A stretch of DNA of 64,000 nt from assembly GCF_910592395.1 (NCBI RefSeq), contig NC_088312.1:6882001-6946000 (forward strand), written 5' to 3'. The notes under the pieces are model-generated. The model searched no databases. It was not told where the DNA came from and saw only the letters and a program-made list of their open reading frames with translations. This DNA comes from Lineus longissimus (lineage: Eukaryota > Nemertea > Pilidiophora > Heteronemertea > Lineidae). The translations under genes and the position numbers were made by a program. Numbering within the stretch: position 1 is the stretch's first letter; each line of letters starts with the position of its first letter. Below are positions 23,645 through 55,911 of the stretch, piece after piece.

Positions 23645-26600
23645 ATGACGGACGATCTGCCTCCAGCGAAAAGAGTAAGTTTTTGTATTTAAGAGTGACG
23701 CTCATCTCTTGAAGAAGAATGATCAGTCAGAGTTGATGAATCAAGGAACACTATTCTGCAATCAATGACGATGGCTCACTGAGATCAGATCAGACTTGGG
23801 GTCATGAAAACTAAAGGATTGGAAGCAGTAGTTGTTGCATTAATCAATGGACTTAGATTTATTGTGATCTCGCATGTCAGACCATGTTTGTTGTAAAAAT
23901 GCCGTCCATCAAAATTATATTTCCCTTACAGTTGAAACTGAGTGCGCAGCAATTGGAAACCCTCACCAGGGAGGAACTGATTCAAAGGTAAGCTCTTCTA
24001 AAACCTAGAAGTAACACAGCCTAAGCCAAGTTGAAAAATCTATGTATTGTGGAACCGTCCTTAGCGGACACCTCTCATTTAAAGACAACCTCTCTATTAA
24101 GGACACTAGTTTTGTTCCCAAATTGGTTGTTTCCATTCTAGGCAAGATAACTGCAGTTTTGCAGATAAAAAGGACAATTTCTGAGAAGTTTAACACTGCT
24201 TTTTTTGTTCCACAGATGTAGAGATCAGGATGCTTTTCTTGAGTCCATGGAATCAAAATTTGATGGAACCCTAGGTGAGTACTGCCTTCTGCATGTTTGA
24301 ATGAATGTTCTTTGAAAATGGACTGTGGAGTTGAGCGCCTATGCTTGGCAAAACGCCCCTTTCCAAGTCAGAAGCAGTCTAGCTTGTGATGTTCTCTCTT
24401 TTAATATGCTCCTATTTGGTTGAAACAAGTCTCTTGCCCAATTGACTGCCAGCTATCATGACTGTAGTGTCCTGCCACAGATGGAAAAGCCAGTTAGAGG
24501 AGAAGAACGTGTCAGAGATCAAGATGACTTGAGAATGGGCTGGAAGATTTCTCAATATTGCAGGCACCTGCCAGTGTAAGACGCTATTGATGAATTCTGC
24601 ATTGTATCAATTCTACAACTTTCTGTTTTGTCTCAGTGATAGAGTTGAACCATTTGAAGGAGTCTGAGGAGAAGTTAAAACAGCAGCACATGGATGTGAT
24701 CCGAAGGGAGAGCGTCCTGGCAATGCGATTGACGACTAAAGAACAAGAGATGCAAGAATACTTGGTATGAATAATCCTCTCTAATATTAAGGGTCAACCG
24801 AAATGCATCTTGTGTGGACACTATGACTCGTCCTCATCCAGCTAATCTGGAAGTTTTGTGGGTAGCACTAGTGAATTGTTTTCTTCCAATCAAGTTGTTT
24901 ATGTCTTTTAACGAATCTAAGTCAGTCACTAATCGGTTCTTTGCTCCATTTTCAGAATCAAATTCAGGAACTCAAGCAAGCTCAAACGAACAGTACTGCC
25001 CAGCTACGATCGATGCTCCTGGACCCAGCAGTGAACATTATGTTTCAAAGAATGTGCAAAGAACTTGAAGATAAAAAACAGAAACTCGAACAGACACAGA
25101 ACGATTTGAGTGCTTGGAAATTCACCCCTGACAGGTGCATAAATAAGATTGCTAGACTGGTGATCTCATAAGATATTTCTCAGAGTCATTTTCATTTGGA
25201 ATTCAAAAGAAAAAGGAGAAGTCAGAAATACTGAGTGTTCAGATGAGACTTTTGGGATTGACTTGTCTTAGCAAATAGTTACCAGTGTTGAGTCTGCTAT
25301 TTGGATGGTGTCTTTGAACTAGTTGTCCCTACACATTGCATTTTACACTATTTGTTCTGCAAAATCACAAATGATGGCAGTGCAGCCTCATCAACAGCTC
25401 GGATTGGGTGCAGGGTTATCAGTTCTGTTGTCCTTCTGCTGCCTGATTGTTAACATTGGTTTTCCGGTTGCAGTAAACTCGCATCAACTTCAGTGAGGTT
25501 GTGCTGATGGTGCTGCTGCTACTGCATTGAAGTCGTTACAGGACAGCAGCTGGCTACTTATTCACACCTTAACACGATAATAGCTTCTACTCTCAGTCGA
25601 AAGTCGATAATAAGTGCAACCCGTATAAGCTGCATGCTAAGATCAAATGTGACATATGACCACTCGTTGACATTTTGAACCTTGCCTTATTTGGATAGAA
25701 AATGAAGTGATGCCATATATTCTTCAGTGCCATATATTCTTTCAATAACTGTTACTGGTATTTTAACCATTTGGAAGTTTTTTGCTTTACTTTTTAGTTG
25801 TTTTACCAATATTGGGCAAATCGGATGCAGGTTTTAAAAATCTGACTATTTTGAATGTCTACATCTCCTGGTTTTCTGAGACTTATGCTTGATTTTTGCT
25901 CCTCATTTCAGTCAAACTGGCAAGCGCTTGATGGCAAAGTGTCGAATGTTGTTGCAGGAGAACGACGAACTAGGAAAGGTCACATCGTCGGGCCGCATGG
26001 CGAAACTCGAAGGTGACATTGCCCTTGAAAAGACTCTGGTCCAAGAAATGAAGAAAGGGCAAGCAGGTATATAGCTTAAGACAATTTTGAGATTCTGTCT
26101 GTCAAATGGTTCTGCTCTGAAATCAAAGGACCATGCAAAGCCCTTCCCTGCATGAACTTCTTCCAAATTTTAGTCTTGGAGGGACCTTGCGATCTTATAT
26201 CTCAAGCTTCCTGCAAACATTTAAAAGAGATTGTGTGGAAATGACATGTGAAATAGAATAGCTTTGAGCTTGCGATCTCTCTGAATCAGAGTAAATGACA
26301 TCCTGGAACAATCGTACATGGAATATGGATATGTTACTGCCATGATCATGATAAAAAAATCGATTTCAATTCTTTCTTTCAGAAATGGACGAGTTTCTTG
26401 GTGAGCTTGACGAGGACGTTGAAGGTATGCAGAGTACGATTTATATCTTACAACAGCAGCTTAAGGAAGCTCGCGAAGAAGTGAGTAGACTGCAGGCAGA
26501 GACACAACAAATGCACCAATCACAACAGACTAATGCATCGCTTCTGCCAGTAAACACAGACTCAGCAACACCAATGTCTGGTGTTGAATCCCAAGACTTG

Positions 26601-27161
26601 ACCAGAACTTCCACGCCCGCTAGTTCTATTATAAATCAGCCCGAATCAGTACAGGTCAAAATGGAAGTTGATGAGGATCGTGTCCAGAACTATCACTACA
26701 ACTCGTCAAGGGAAAATTTCATTCTGCCAACTTCGAACGGTCAAAAAAGTTCACCCGAAGCACATAACTTGGACAGCGCAGAGGATGAGGACAGGCAGCA
26801 TCGCAGTCTGGAGCACGATTTCACAACCGGTATAAAATCTTATCAAACTTCAAAAAGTTCAAATTTCCATTTAGTTCATAACGATCATGAAACTAATGAT
26901 GAACCTATTGGTAATGCTAATGCTAAGGTTACTAAGATTCCCATGTGTGTTGAAAGCACTGACCTGCCCTCTGGTGACGATTGGAGTCCCAAACCGACTA
27001 AGAATCCTGGTAACACTGTAGAGGGGGAAGAGTCTGATATTGCTATGGACAAGGAGATGGGCATTGATGCGAGGCGGACTGGTCTGTTAGACAGAGACTC
27101 AGCAGTGCCTATCAACGGCCTAGAAACCTCCCCCTCATACAGTTCACATGAAGAGACGTAA
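23645..27161 (+). CDS. WTAP: WTAP, regulatory subunit of the m6A mRNA methyltransferase complex
   Basis: WTAP is a nuclear coiled-coil adaptor that anchors METTL3-METTL14 in the m6A writer complex and affects splicing. Exons: 23645-23674, 23932-23987, 24216-24274, 24637-24764, 24956-25134, 25912-26066 and 26383-27161. Every junction is GT-AG and phase-consistent, giving 461 aa. Family landmarks in order are RESVLAMRLTTKEQEMQEY, NDLSAWKFTPDSQTGKRLMA, KCRML-QEN-ELG and DEDVEGMQSTIYILQQQLKE. The first about 265 residues are helical coiled coil. The last exon adds a long Ser/Thr/Asp-rich, low-complexity tail, as in other WTAPs. The start ATG (MTDDLPPAKR) lies just upstream of a perfect donor and matches the short acidic/Pro N-terminus of human WTAP. 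Transcription is divergent from SOD2. Confidence 0.95.
24050..24185 (+). repeat. Interspersed repeat, copy in WTAP intron 2
   Basis: GGACACCTCTCATTTAAAGA, CTCTATTAAGGACACTAG and GTTCCCAAATTGGTTGTTTCC-like sequence also occurs, diverged, at 62070-62215 (CTCTATTAAGAACACTAGC, GTCCCAAAGTTGTAG). A related CCTTA/GTGTCC pattern is near 14590-14690. This is a widespread-looking non-coding repeat built from short GTGTCC/TTAATAGAG words. Its class is unknown. Confidence 0.5.
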
Positions 27162-27443
27162 GCTAAATCTCTAGATGATGTTCTGTCTATTAAGGTGTCA
27201 ATCTCCTTAAATATTTGTGTCTTGAATGCCCCTCACATGATGAGGATTACCCCTGCTGACCGCCAGACAAAGTTTGCTGCCATGACACATTTCTCGTTGC
27301 TAGGAATACCTCCATTGAGACAGCCTGAACTTAAATGACTTACCACAAGCAAAATGATCAAAGTTGGAAATGTGCTCCGCTATTTTGAAACAAGTTTCCT
27401 GTGCTTGTCTTTTTGTGTACAGACTCTGAAAAATCTTGGAACT

Positions 27444-28645
27444 TAATAATTAATAATAATAATTATTTATTTATTTATATAGCGCCGCTTTAAAATTAAT
27501 TGTCAGTGGCGCTGTACAGTGAAGTGCATTTACACAATAAAACATACTTATTAAAACATATTTGCATACAGGAAATTAAGTTAAAACATACGCCTCACTA
27601 AAAAGGTGGGTCTTGAGGGCAGATTTAAAAGATTTAAAACATTGAATGTTACCGATAAAAGTTGGAAGGGCATTCCAGAGACGTGGGGCACAGATCCCGA
27701 AAGCTCTTATCTCCCACTGTCTTTTTCTTTGCAAATTGACAAGCCAGGGTCGGGGCAGCAGATGCCCTTGTGTGTCTCTGGTGACCCTGGCCTTGGAGCG
27801 AAAGATAGTCAGGGCCTGTGCCGTGCACGGCTCTGAAAGCAAAAATTAGCACCTTAAAATGAATTCTTTGTGCAACTGGCAGCCAGTGAAGATGTTTGAG
27901 AACCGGAGTAATGTGATCATACTTTTTAGTGTTGGTAATAAGTCTTGCTGCCTGATTTTGCAGTTTCTGCAACCGACTGATTTCGTATGAAGGTAGACCA
28001 TAAAATAAAGAGTTGCAGAAGTCTAGACGTGATGTTATAAATGCATGGACAAGACTAGTGAGAAGTTCAACTGGAAGATACTTTTTAACTGATGCAATGT
28101 TGCGGAGGTGGTAAAAGCCAGCTGAGACTACCTTTGAAATATGGTTATGAAATGAAAGTCGATTGTCAAAAATTACTCCTAGATTTCTTGCAGACACACT
28201 GGGGCTGATAGCAGCATCACCTATTTTAATCGGTACATCACTTGGACAATGCTCGTTCTGGTACGGTGATCGCAGGAGAAGAAATTCTGTTTTCAAGTCG
28301 TTTAATTTAAGCTTGTTGGCTGCCATCCAGTGTCTGACCTCGACAAGGCACCGCTCAATTTTGGACAAAGTGCTTAGTAGCGAGTTAGCGTCTTTGAATT
28401 TGAAGGAGTGCCAGTTTTGTGCGTCATCCGCATAGAAATGAGAGCTGATGTTATGTGATTTTATGAGATCAGCCAGTGGATAGGTATAACATGAGAATAA
28501 CAAAGGGCCTAAAACGCTACCCTGGGGAACACCAAACTTTAGGTCATGGACCTCAGATAGGCTCGAGCCAACCTTCACTCTGAAGTGACGATCTGAAAGA
28601 TACGATTTGAACCATGCCTTGATAGGCAACTCCTGCAATAACATG
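27444..28645 (-). mobile_element. 5'-truncated non-LTR retrotransposon (LINE) fragment, reverse transcriptase 3' part
   Basis: The minus-strand frame 28644-27649 encodes the reverse transcriptase palm and thumb: SYLSDR, GVPQGSVLGPLLF, the catalytic FYADD, then LNDLKTEFLLL, NLGVIFD and LHWLPVAQRIHFK. After FAFRAVHGT the frame breaks at about 27835. The normal C-terminus (WEIRAFGICAPRLWNALP and beyond) continues in another frame to 27576, so the copy is dead. The upstream part of ORF2 and any endonuclease are missing. The 3' end carries a GCGCCACTG/GCGGCGC stem and a TATAAATAAATAA, TAA-rich tail, as in CR1/L2-like LINEs; the clade is not certain. It lies antisense downstream of WTAP, possibly in its 3'UTR. 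Confidence 0.88.
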
Positions 28646-31180
28646 TACCTTAGTTGTTTTCAACCTTTATAATGATCACTTTTCATTTCCTTGCTGTGGT
28701 GTGCAGAGCATTGCCAAAAATTTGTGGTCAAAACAGTCCATGTGTACAATGAGAGGAGTAGTATTGTAAAGGATTGTGAGGCAAGAAATGCTCTAGCTTG
28801 GCAATGGCTGTGTTGATGGAGGATTTCCCAACAACCTGTTCTGATATTTTCTGCCTTGTGCGTACAACTGTTTTGAGTCCTTTTCCAGGTTTTGATAATC
28901 AACCACTCACAAGTGAAGATACTTTATTTTCAGGAGACCTCAATGTCTTGTTTTATGAAAGTGTCTTTATTACGGTAAATAAAATGAAAACATTTGTTTT
29001 GTCGAAGACAGTAATCCTGCCATTCTTATATGTTCCTCTGTGTAAGTGTCTGTCTAAATGTTTCTTTGAGTAAATCATTTTTCATCAGTTAAATCATGAG
29101 AAGGCAAAGGACAGGTCTTCACACTCAGCGAAGGGTTCGTAAACAACCTCAGATGTAGTACAACCAAACATTGATATCTGTTGAAACTTACAGAATTGTT
29201 TAGGACATGTTTCCAGGTCATCTGCATTCATAGCCCTTCACAGAACAAGATATTCAAAAAACTGTTCCACCCAAAATGGTGCGGTAGGATTGAGAACACA
29301 AGTATTTCATTTCGGTTGTGTATGACCAGTATTGTATTGTCATTCATCACATTTCGTTATTGGTTGTCTCACCAAACGCCACTCGGGTGGAGCTGTGATT
29401 TTGCTCAAAACATCGGTTCTCACTTGATTTGCAAATGTCATTGTTTTATTAAGACGACAGTGAAGAATTAGGCCATCTTACATGTCCCCCTCAATCAATT
29501 GCCAATGGGACTTGATACTTGATATAAAAGATGAATGTGTGTACTATTTGCAATTTTTTCCTTGTCTCTTCATGCAGACAATATGCATACACTTGGATCA
29601 TCTTCTATCAAGACAGAAAGAAAGGAAAAACTGGTGCGTCATAATTTTAACAGACTCGTGCTTCTATCACAGATAAAAGAGGAGTTGCAAATCTGTTGAT
29701 GGGAGTAAACAAGTCAAATGATTTTGCCTGTTAATTGACATGCTGACAGTAAGGGCCGCCAAGTTGACCGAAGGGATGCAAAGCTGGCCTTGAACAGAGT
29801 TCTCAAAGGAGTTGCGATTGGTTTTGACATATCATTGAAAACACTTTTGGTAAAACGCCATGAACACCAGATGGCAGAGTTGTGCAATCCAAACCATCTG
29901 AATTATGTACCAGGTATTTGTGATCTGACTTCTTTGCGTTCACATGATTGAAATTTCATGCAAACTTCATCTGGTGGAACACCAGGGGTTTATGGTCAAT
30001 TATAATTTGTTGTTATGGTCAACCCAGGCGATTCCTTTCAAATAAAACTAAATTGAGTTTAATTTTTGCTGTTGAATGTTTGTTCAAGAGAACATTTGAT
30101 TCTGTCCTGTGCTCTGAAGTATGCACAGCAATTTATTTTTCAGTTTCTCATTTTGCACATCATATAGTGGATATTTTTGATCCTCATGTCATCAGCCCTT
30201 CAATATTCAATAAAGGGAAAGGACATTATTCAAAATTGGTATCAAACCAATGACTTCAGAAGTACACTGTTGGCCTACGTCATTTTACACACGTGCGTTT
30301 CCACGATCATCCTTCTCTGCTCTGAGAAAGCGACCTCCTAACTAATCTAGTTACCAGTACAAAGTTCCTGCCAACTCCATAAATGTATTGAATTGAAAAT
30401 ATGAAAGACAAAGATGTGTATGAGACGTAGGGTGGTGTCCATCTTCCTATATTTCAAAAACATTGCAATTTGATTGTGGTAGTTGGTGGAGAAAGACCAC
30501 ATCCATCACTTCTGATTAATAATACTAAACTCATTTAATTTACACGAGCAGCGCCTGAATTGGTTTATGTTGATTTTGTGACAGAATCTTTTTTTTTACT
30601 TTTGTATGAAGTGCATTTTTCTCAAAGAAAATGATGATTCTACTGTCACTGACCTGCTCTCAACTGTGGTTGACCTTAGCTGTTGAAGTGTAATAAATGA
30701 AATTATTTTAAATAGTTTTTGTTGTTTTTATTTGCATTGACATTTGTGAGGTCATGCTGATCATCATTACTGTGGTCAGGGGGTAGCATACAGAGTCAGT
30801 CTTCTTTTTCCTGAAATCCAAGTCCCCCATTGCTTTGCAAATCTAGACCTTTCTTATGTTTGTCCTCCTATAAACCTGGCTCTCTTTGACCGGAAGGGCA
30901 TGCATGAATCATATATTATCATAATCTGTTTATCACTCTGAATTATGATGAGAAGATATTTCACTGGTAAATAGGTGGTATCTGTTTTCTTATGCAAAAT
31001 GAATGGTTTGTCAAAGATAGCACCAAAACGGGTCACAATGAGTATATTAACAGTTCATGCAGTTCAAAGATGACCTCATTATGTTACATGTTAAAACTTC
31101 TCACAATGCCTCCTGAATTAACCATAATGGCATGGGGAATAAGATTTCTGAAGCAAAATAGATCTGACCAATCTTTTTTG
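28646..31180. other. Intergenic or long WTAP 3'UTR
   Basis: No coding exon was recognised. AATAAA occurs on the plus strand at about 28977 and 30692, either of which could end a long WTAP transcript. The region is AT-rich, with no repeat apart from short homopolymers. Confidence 0.35.
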
Positions 31181-31190
31181 TCACACTAGA

Positions 31191-31547
31191 CTTGGAGATG
31201 ACTAAGACAATGGGACAGCCAACCATTAGGCCTGCACACTGTAACACTGGAGGAGGACTGAGGCCACCAACAAGGCTATTGCTGCATCAGCTGTCAGACT
31301 GGGAGATACCCAAGACAATGAAACGACCAAGTATTGTGACTATTTACAACCTCTCGAAGGACTGGGAGATGACTGAGACAATGGGACAACCAGCTATTAA
31401 GCCCATTACTGAGTTACACACTCTCAGAGGACTGGGAGATGACTTGGGTAATGGGGACAAACACATTAAGAGACTATTACTTACAGACTGGAGTAGTGGA
31501 GATGACTGAGACAACCAACCTCCTCCCCCCCCCCCCCCCCCCCCCCC
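31191..31547 (+). repeat. Diverged minisatellite ending in a 23-bp C tract
   Basis: Five imperfect units start with GACTGGGAGATGACTGAGAC-like sequence at about 31191, 31297, 31360, 31432 and 31487, spaced 55-106 bp. The last unit runs into 23 uninterrupted Cs (31525-31547). An open frame across it on the plus strand is a by-product of the repeat. Confidence 0.65.
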
Positions 31548-31948
31548 GAGTGGATGACGGCCCATGCGAACAATGCCATGTTATTATCAGTCCCGCCCAA
31601 AGAGTAACCATGGTGACACAGAACATGGGAAAAAGTCATACAGTAGCTTTGAATTTCGCGCCACCACCACGCCCAGATGACAAGTGTACGATATTGATTT
31701 TTGCGCCGACCGCCTGACAACTATGCCTCAACATCATCAGCGATGTTGCCTGAATTAGTCCCAATTGAAAAAACGATCATGCTACATGGACCATTCCCAA
31801 ACTCAAATGTCCTACAAATGAATACCACCAAGTTCAAGAAGCTTGCTTATTCGGCAATCTTCAAGTGACTAGCATACACATTAAGGGCCCTTGGTCATTT
31901 CAGAGTCAGCACTAAATATAGTCCTCGTACAAGCGTGAATCTGTACTG

Positions 31949-32030
31949 TGAGATATGAGAGACCCCTTTTTGGCGACTTTGTGTAACTTTATCTTGCCTG
32001 CCTAGCTGCTGCCTATATTGTCCCTTTAAG
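31949..32030 (+). repeat. Dispersed repeat, copy 2 (copy 1 at 7302-7382)
   Basis: It matches the 7.3-kb copy through GGCGACTTTGTG, the CTTTATCTTGCCTGCC region and a final TTTAAGA/TTTAGA word, in the same orientation. It ends just upstream of the ERM promoter region. Confidence 0.6.
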
Positions 32031-32099
32031 AAACCCTTTTCAATTGCGCACGTGCATTTGTTTACAATTTCACTTCCCGCGAAATCTCAAAGATCACAT

Positions 32100-32265
32100 G
32101 ACCTGCTTACGCGGATTGGATATAACATTGACCACACTTTGGGGCATAGCAATTGTTGGTAGAGGGATAACAGCAATTGGTAATTGATTGACGCATGGGC
32201 AGACCCCACCCATTACACGGTCGGCCATATTTGAAGGAAGTCTCCTGTTTGGGACTTTGCAATCG
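32100..32265 (+). promoter_or_regulatory. Likely ERM promoter and non-coding first exon
   Basis: CGGTCGGCCATATTTGAAGG at 32219-32238 resembles a CArG (SRF) element, and several ATTGG/CCAAT-type words lie at 32110-32190. A good donor, AATCG|GTAAGT, follows at 32265/32266. The next plausible acceptor is TTTTTACTTCCAG|GACC at 36745/36746, which opens the exon holding the ERM start codon. That layout fits a non-coding first exon with a 4.5-kb first intron. No transcript evidence is available, so this is inference. Confidence 0.4.
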
Positions 32266-35200
32266 GTAAGTTCAGCCCTAATTTGGCAAAACGAAGGGTA
32301 AATAATTAAATATAATTGCTGCTGTAAAAATAAGATACCCATGTTGCTGCCAAAGTATGTGCCTTGTCATGTCGTTGAGGGAAAATGTGGTTTTGCCACT
32401 CTAAAGCCGGCTTCCGTGTGGTTACGTACTGCGCGGCATGACAAGCATGAGTGACGTGTATTCCATGTATACTGTCGTGTACATTTGTACAGTGGTACAC
32501 AATGTATCCGCTTAGTGTATTGCGGTTGTACATTGTCGGAACTGACTCATTTTTTTCAGGGAACGATTAGTTAGCAGTGATTTGCGCTTGATATTAATAA
32601 TATATATCCAAATAGAGCGAAATTTTGGCGGTAATGTTTATATGTTGAACTTTATGACATATAGCCTTGCCTTGGAATTGGGGAGCCGCGCCGAATCCAA
32701 GGCCAGGGTCATCCGGTCATGGCTGGGAGATTTATGTCAAATAGGCTATAGATTATAGTTAGTTGAGTGGGAAAATGTGTCGTCCAATGAAAGACAAAGA
32801 AGTGACCCAGACGGCCTTATCAATATCGTACCTCGAGGAGTTCAGTGCTGGCAGAGCACAACAGTTGAGCAGAACAAATTAAAGAGCGACTGCTGTTCTA
32901 CTAGTTTTGTCACCAGTCGTGTTCCAGTTCACCAACCCATTTCACAATGTCAAGAAGGCATTCTTATCAGTTCCATTGACTTGCTTGGATGGTCTGAAAT
33001 ACAGTCAGTATATCACTCACAATCACATGTACATGATGAAGATTGACATTAGTTTTTTCTCACAGTATTGACATTGTATCTCAATAAACAATATCTGGGC
33101 CAAGCTTCCTCCCGGAAATGATGGGTGGCAAGTGCAATCACGTGCTAAAGCTGGTGGCTGGGGGTAACTTTTTAAAAAGCTCACTTATGCTGCAACGGAA
33201 ACTGATGTAACCCACCAAACATCAGTTAAAAAACAACATTGAGATGGCAGAGGTATTTTTAGATGTCCAAGGTCAAAACCAATCCCAAAACAAACTCCGG
33301 AGATATTCACAAAGTCTATTGTACATGTACCGGTAATCCACAACTTTGTTCATCAGATGGGCAATCTGCCATTTCATATTTGCCCAAAAGATGTATGTTG
33401 GATTTGATTACGAATTTGTATTGTGATGCTTTTAGGGTAAAGTAAGGATTGATCAGGAAATTTGGGTCATGAACATGGTTAGTTCAGATGAAATTTTCTC
33501 GTCCCAGTGGCATTAAGTGCACACATGACAGGTGGCGGGTCGGTTCCGGTCTTATCTTGACACAGCCCACAGCCTACCTTTAAAAAAGGACAATAAGGTC
33601 ATGATTTCCCATCTGGTAAAAGGTGGTTTATCAGTGGTGTTCATGTTGGTAATTTCATTTCAGAGTACATCTATCTAGCACCCCACCTGGGATTCCTGGA
33701 AGTTTATGAATGTCAAATTCCATTAAGGTCAATTACATGTACTTGTTTTTTTCACTTAGACTGGCCAATGGGGACTTCCGTCTGAAGTGTAGGCCTTGCT
33801 TTGATATCAAATCAAATGGGTGTTGCCAATATCATTCTTGAAATTACCAACCCCACCCGGTTGACATTCCTGGCCTTGTGTGGATATACCGAGTTATTAC
33901 AAGAATGACTGGTCATACTTGACCTCTTTCTCATGTATGTGCCAGGCCTACTACGTCTTTACTCTGTCTCTTCTATTGCAAAGTAAAAAAGCCTGTGCTT
34001 GATCGAAGCCCAAGTGACTCAGCTAGGAGTTCCATTCTGACAGCCGTATGTATTGTGTTCGTTAGGTTTGAAGTGCTGACAGCTATTGATCAGCTTGTGT
34101 GGTGGTGTATGTACATATATGTATGGAGGTTTTTACATGCACTGATAAATTCTGATCTTTTTGGTTGCCCATCGTCTGTGTAGGTAGGTGGTTCATGGAC
34201 AGGTGTAGGGAGCTGTACTGTTTATTCTGTGGATTCGGTACACTGTATTGTCCAGAGGGAACACCTTGGCTAAACACGCCCACATTGTCGGTAGCATTTA
34301 CTAGTTTCGTTGGTGAGGTCATTGGAGGAGGATCACGTAAGGATATGAGACGATTGATGAGTAAATATTTTGGACATGGTTGTTGGGCAGGTCTTTTCTC
34401 ATGTGGTGTAGTCGTGTTTTAGAGTAGAAGTGGAATAGTTAGTTCCCAGAGGCAGAGGGTGACTTCTGCATTGCTAGTTATTCAGCGTTTTTGGATCCTG
34501 GTGTTTCTGCCTATCGTTAGGATATATCTTGGGGCTATTTAATTCTTGGATTATAAGGTTAACAAACTAGACTAAAGTTGTAAATTGTAGGCCTACATCA
34601 GGCTTACAGTTATGTGGGCCTGTCCATCAAGTTATTCCTGTGGTGTCTCATAAAAACATTGTCCCTTATGCCCAGACTGATGGCAGGGGTGGACGAAATG
34701 TTGATCACGCCGTGCTAAGAGGGGAAAATTAGGAGATACCACACGTGTTGAAAATTGGTGACTCTAGTCTAATTACATACGTAGTGTCATTTGTAGTATT
34801 TATGATTGTGCCAGTTGACCAGAATGTGTTTTGTTCAGTGTACTGTACATATTATAAATCATAATGTAAAGGTTATCTGTATACAAACGTACTGCCCAGT
34901 CATGCAGGTGACATTATCACAAGGACACGCCCATAATTTGGCTGTTAACCGGACTTGATCCTGATAGAGATAAGCTCTGTAATGATAAACTAATATTAGC
35001 CCTTTAAATCCATGGGCTGTGCACAGCCACAGTTCATTGAAGCTTTTTAAATGGAAAATACGATTTCATTTCTATTTGGAGGAGTTAGACGTGAATATTA
35101 TCATTGACTGTCCTGCAAACTGGATGATCTTGAGACATCTGGCTTGCAGAGTCCATGTCCACTGAGGTTTTTCTTACAGCAGAAAAGCCTCCCTAAAAAA

Positions 35201-36745
35201 ATCCAATGGAACCTGTGCCGGTGCATTGGAGCCTATCCTGAACAATGAGTAACAACTTGGTGATGAATCTGTTCAGAAAAGTTTGGTCTAGTACTGGAGT
35301 TTTTGTGTGTCCTGTACATTTCCCGGGATCGGGGTGGGGCTACATCTTTACAGTCCGTCCACATAGTATGCTGTACCCGGTTCTTCATAACTATGGCAAT
35401 CAGCGGCCAATTCCTTCCTTATGACCTTAGTCAAACTCATGGTGTGAAGGTACTACACTAACTTGATTTATTATACATGTATGTCACCGCTGGCCAGATG
35501 ACCGGCTTACATTACATTGGTTTATATCTGCGGAGTGTCACAAAGCATGTGTAAACAAGGTTAGGCTGAGGTCCCTGTCGACATGTACTAGGGCAGAAGC
35601 ACCTTTGTATTGTTGTTTGAATAATGGCTAAAGGGGTAATCTGTTTTATGAGTTCATACTTGGGTTAGACTTTATCCCACATGTAGGTGTGTTCCTACAT
35701 GTATGGCATAGCTCATACATATGTGGCATGTATAGCTTAACTTCTCAGGGTATGGGTGTCATGCCAACTGAATTTACCTGGATGTCTTCACGAATTTCGA
35801 GAGAGGGGGTACAATCGTCAACTTTAGGGGCACGCTTTAAAAAACGGTTTTATCATTGTCACTGTGCAAAATGGCAACTTCGTTGAGTTGTAGTATTTTA
35901 GTTGGGAGTAAACTGATATATTCTGTGACTTGCAGAATGGTTCACACGTAACACGCCAAATTAAAGCACTCTGTTTAAACGGCTGAACTTCAAGTCGATC
36001 TTGACTGCTTAACTGATTTCTTGATCGTCTTGACCTATTTTGAGACTTGGGTCTATGGATTTCTATGGAGGTGGCGAAGAAACCTGTCAAAATTTGATTG
36101 TTGAGAGTCCTTGCTTGAATGGATGAAACAGTAGAAAGCGTCTACAGGCCTATATATGTGAGCTGCGCTACTTGAATATTATCTGATCAGGGCATGCCTG
36201 TGGGCTTTGTCTTATCAAAAGAATCTCTGTTGTCAGAGTACACATTGGACTGTTGTAATCTCTCTTACAGTTATATCAAGCAGAAGTGTGTGTCTTTCGA
36301 TAATCGGTCCAAACCTGATCATTGGAATTGGATATTTATCCATGTTTCACTTTCAAAGTGTTCCATTCCAATGCACAACTTTTTAAATGAATACATTGTT
36401 CTGCTGCATTGTAAATAGTAAAAAAACTTCCTCTTACTTCTGTGGCATCAGCATTCATGTACATAACTTGATGTGTCAAAATCACTTGGACTATTTTTGG
36501 CTTTGATGAACATACTTTGTCGTAAAGGTCACCAATTTTAAATAATGATAATTGAAGACCAACACAGAAAAGTACTATAGCCAACAAAGATTTTTTCCGG
36601 AACTGTTGATCGTGATGGACTTGATTGCTGGTAGTATAATATTCATACCATCCCATTACAGCTGGAAATTGAGGACTAGTTATTAACACTTCTCAAATCA
36701 AAAGCAATTCAATGTTTAATGTCTGTCCTTTCTTTTTACTTCCAG
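32266..36745 (+). other. Putative first intron of the ERM gene
   Basis: No coding exon was recognised. It is ordinary AT-rich sequence with short open frames on both strands. A second transcription start inside it cannot be excluded. Confidence 0.35.
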
Positions 36746-36816
36746 GACCATCTTCAAGCTCTGTATAGGATATCAGTGATTATACGTCCAGTCAGTTACC
36801 TGGCAAAAAAATCAAA
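36746..36816 (+). other. ERM 5'UTR part of the start-codon exon
   Basis: This follows the acceptor TTTTTACTTCCAG and runs to the ATG at 36817. The exon codes for only four residues (MPKA) before the donor GCG|GTAAGT at 36828/36829. ERM genes typically begin MPK in a very short coding exon, which decides this start. Confidence 0.7.

Positions 36817-55911
<19,095 letters not shown>

Noticed and set aside
27606-27849. Plus-strand frames over the LINE
   Set aside because: Shadows of the antisense reverse transcriptase.
31439-31717. Proline-rich plus-strand frame across the C tract
   Set aside because: Poly-Pro arises from the 23-C homopolymer; no exon signals.
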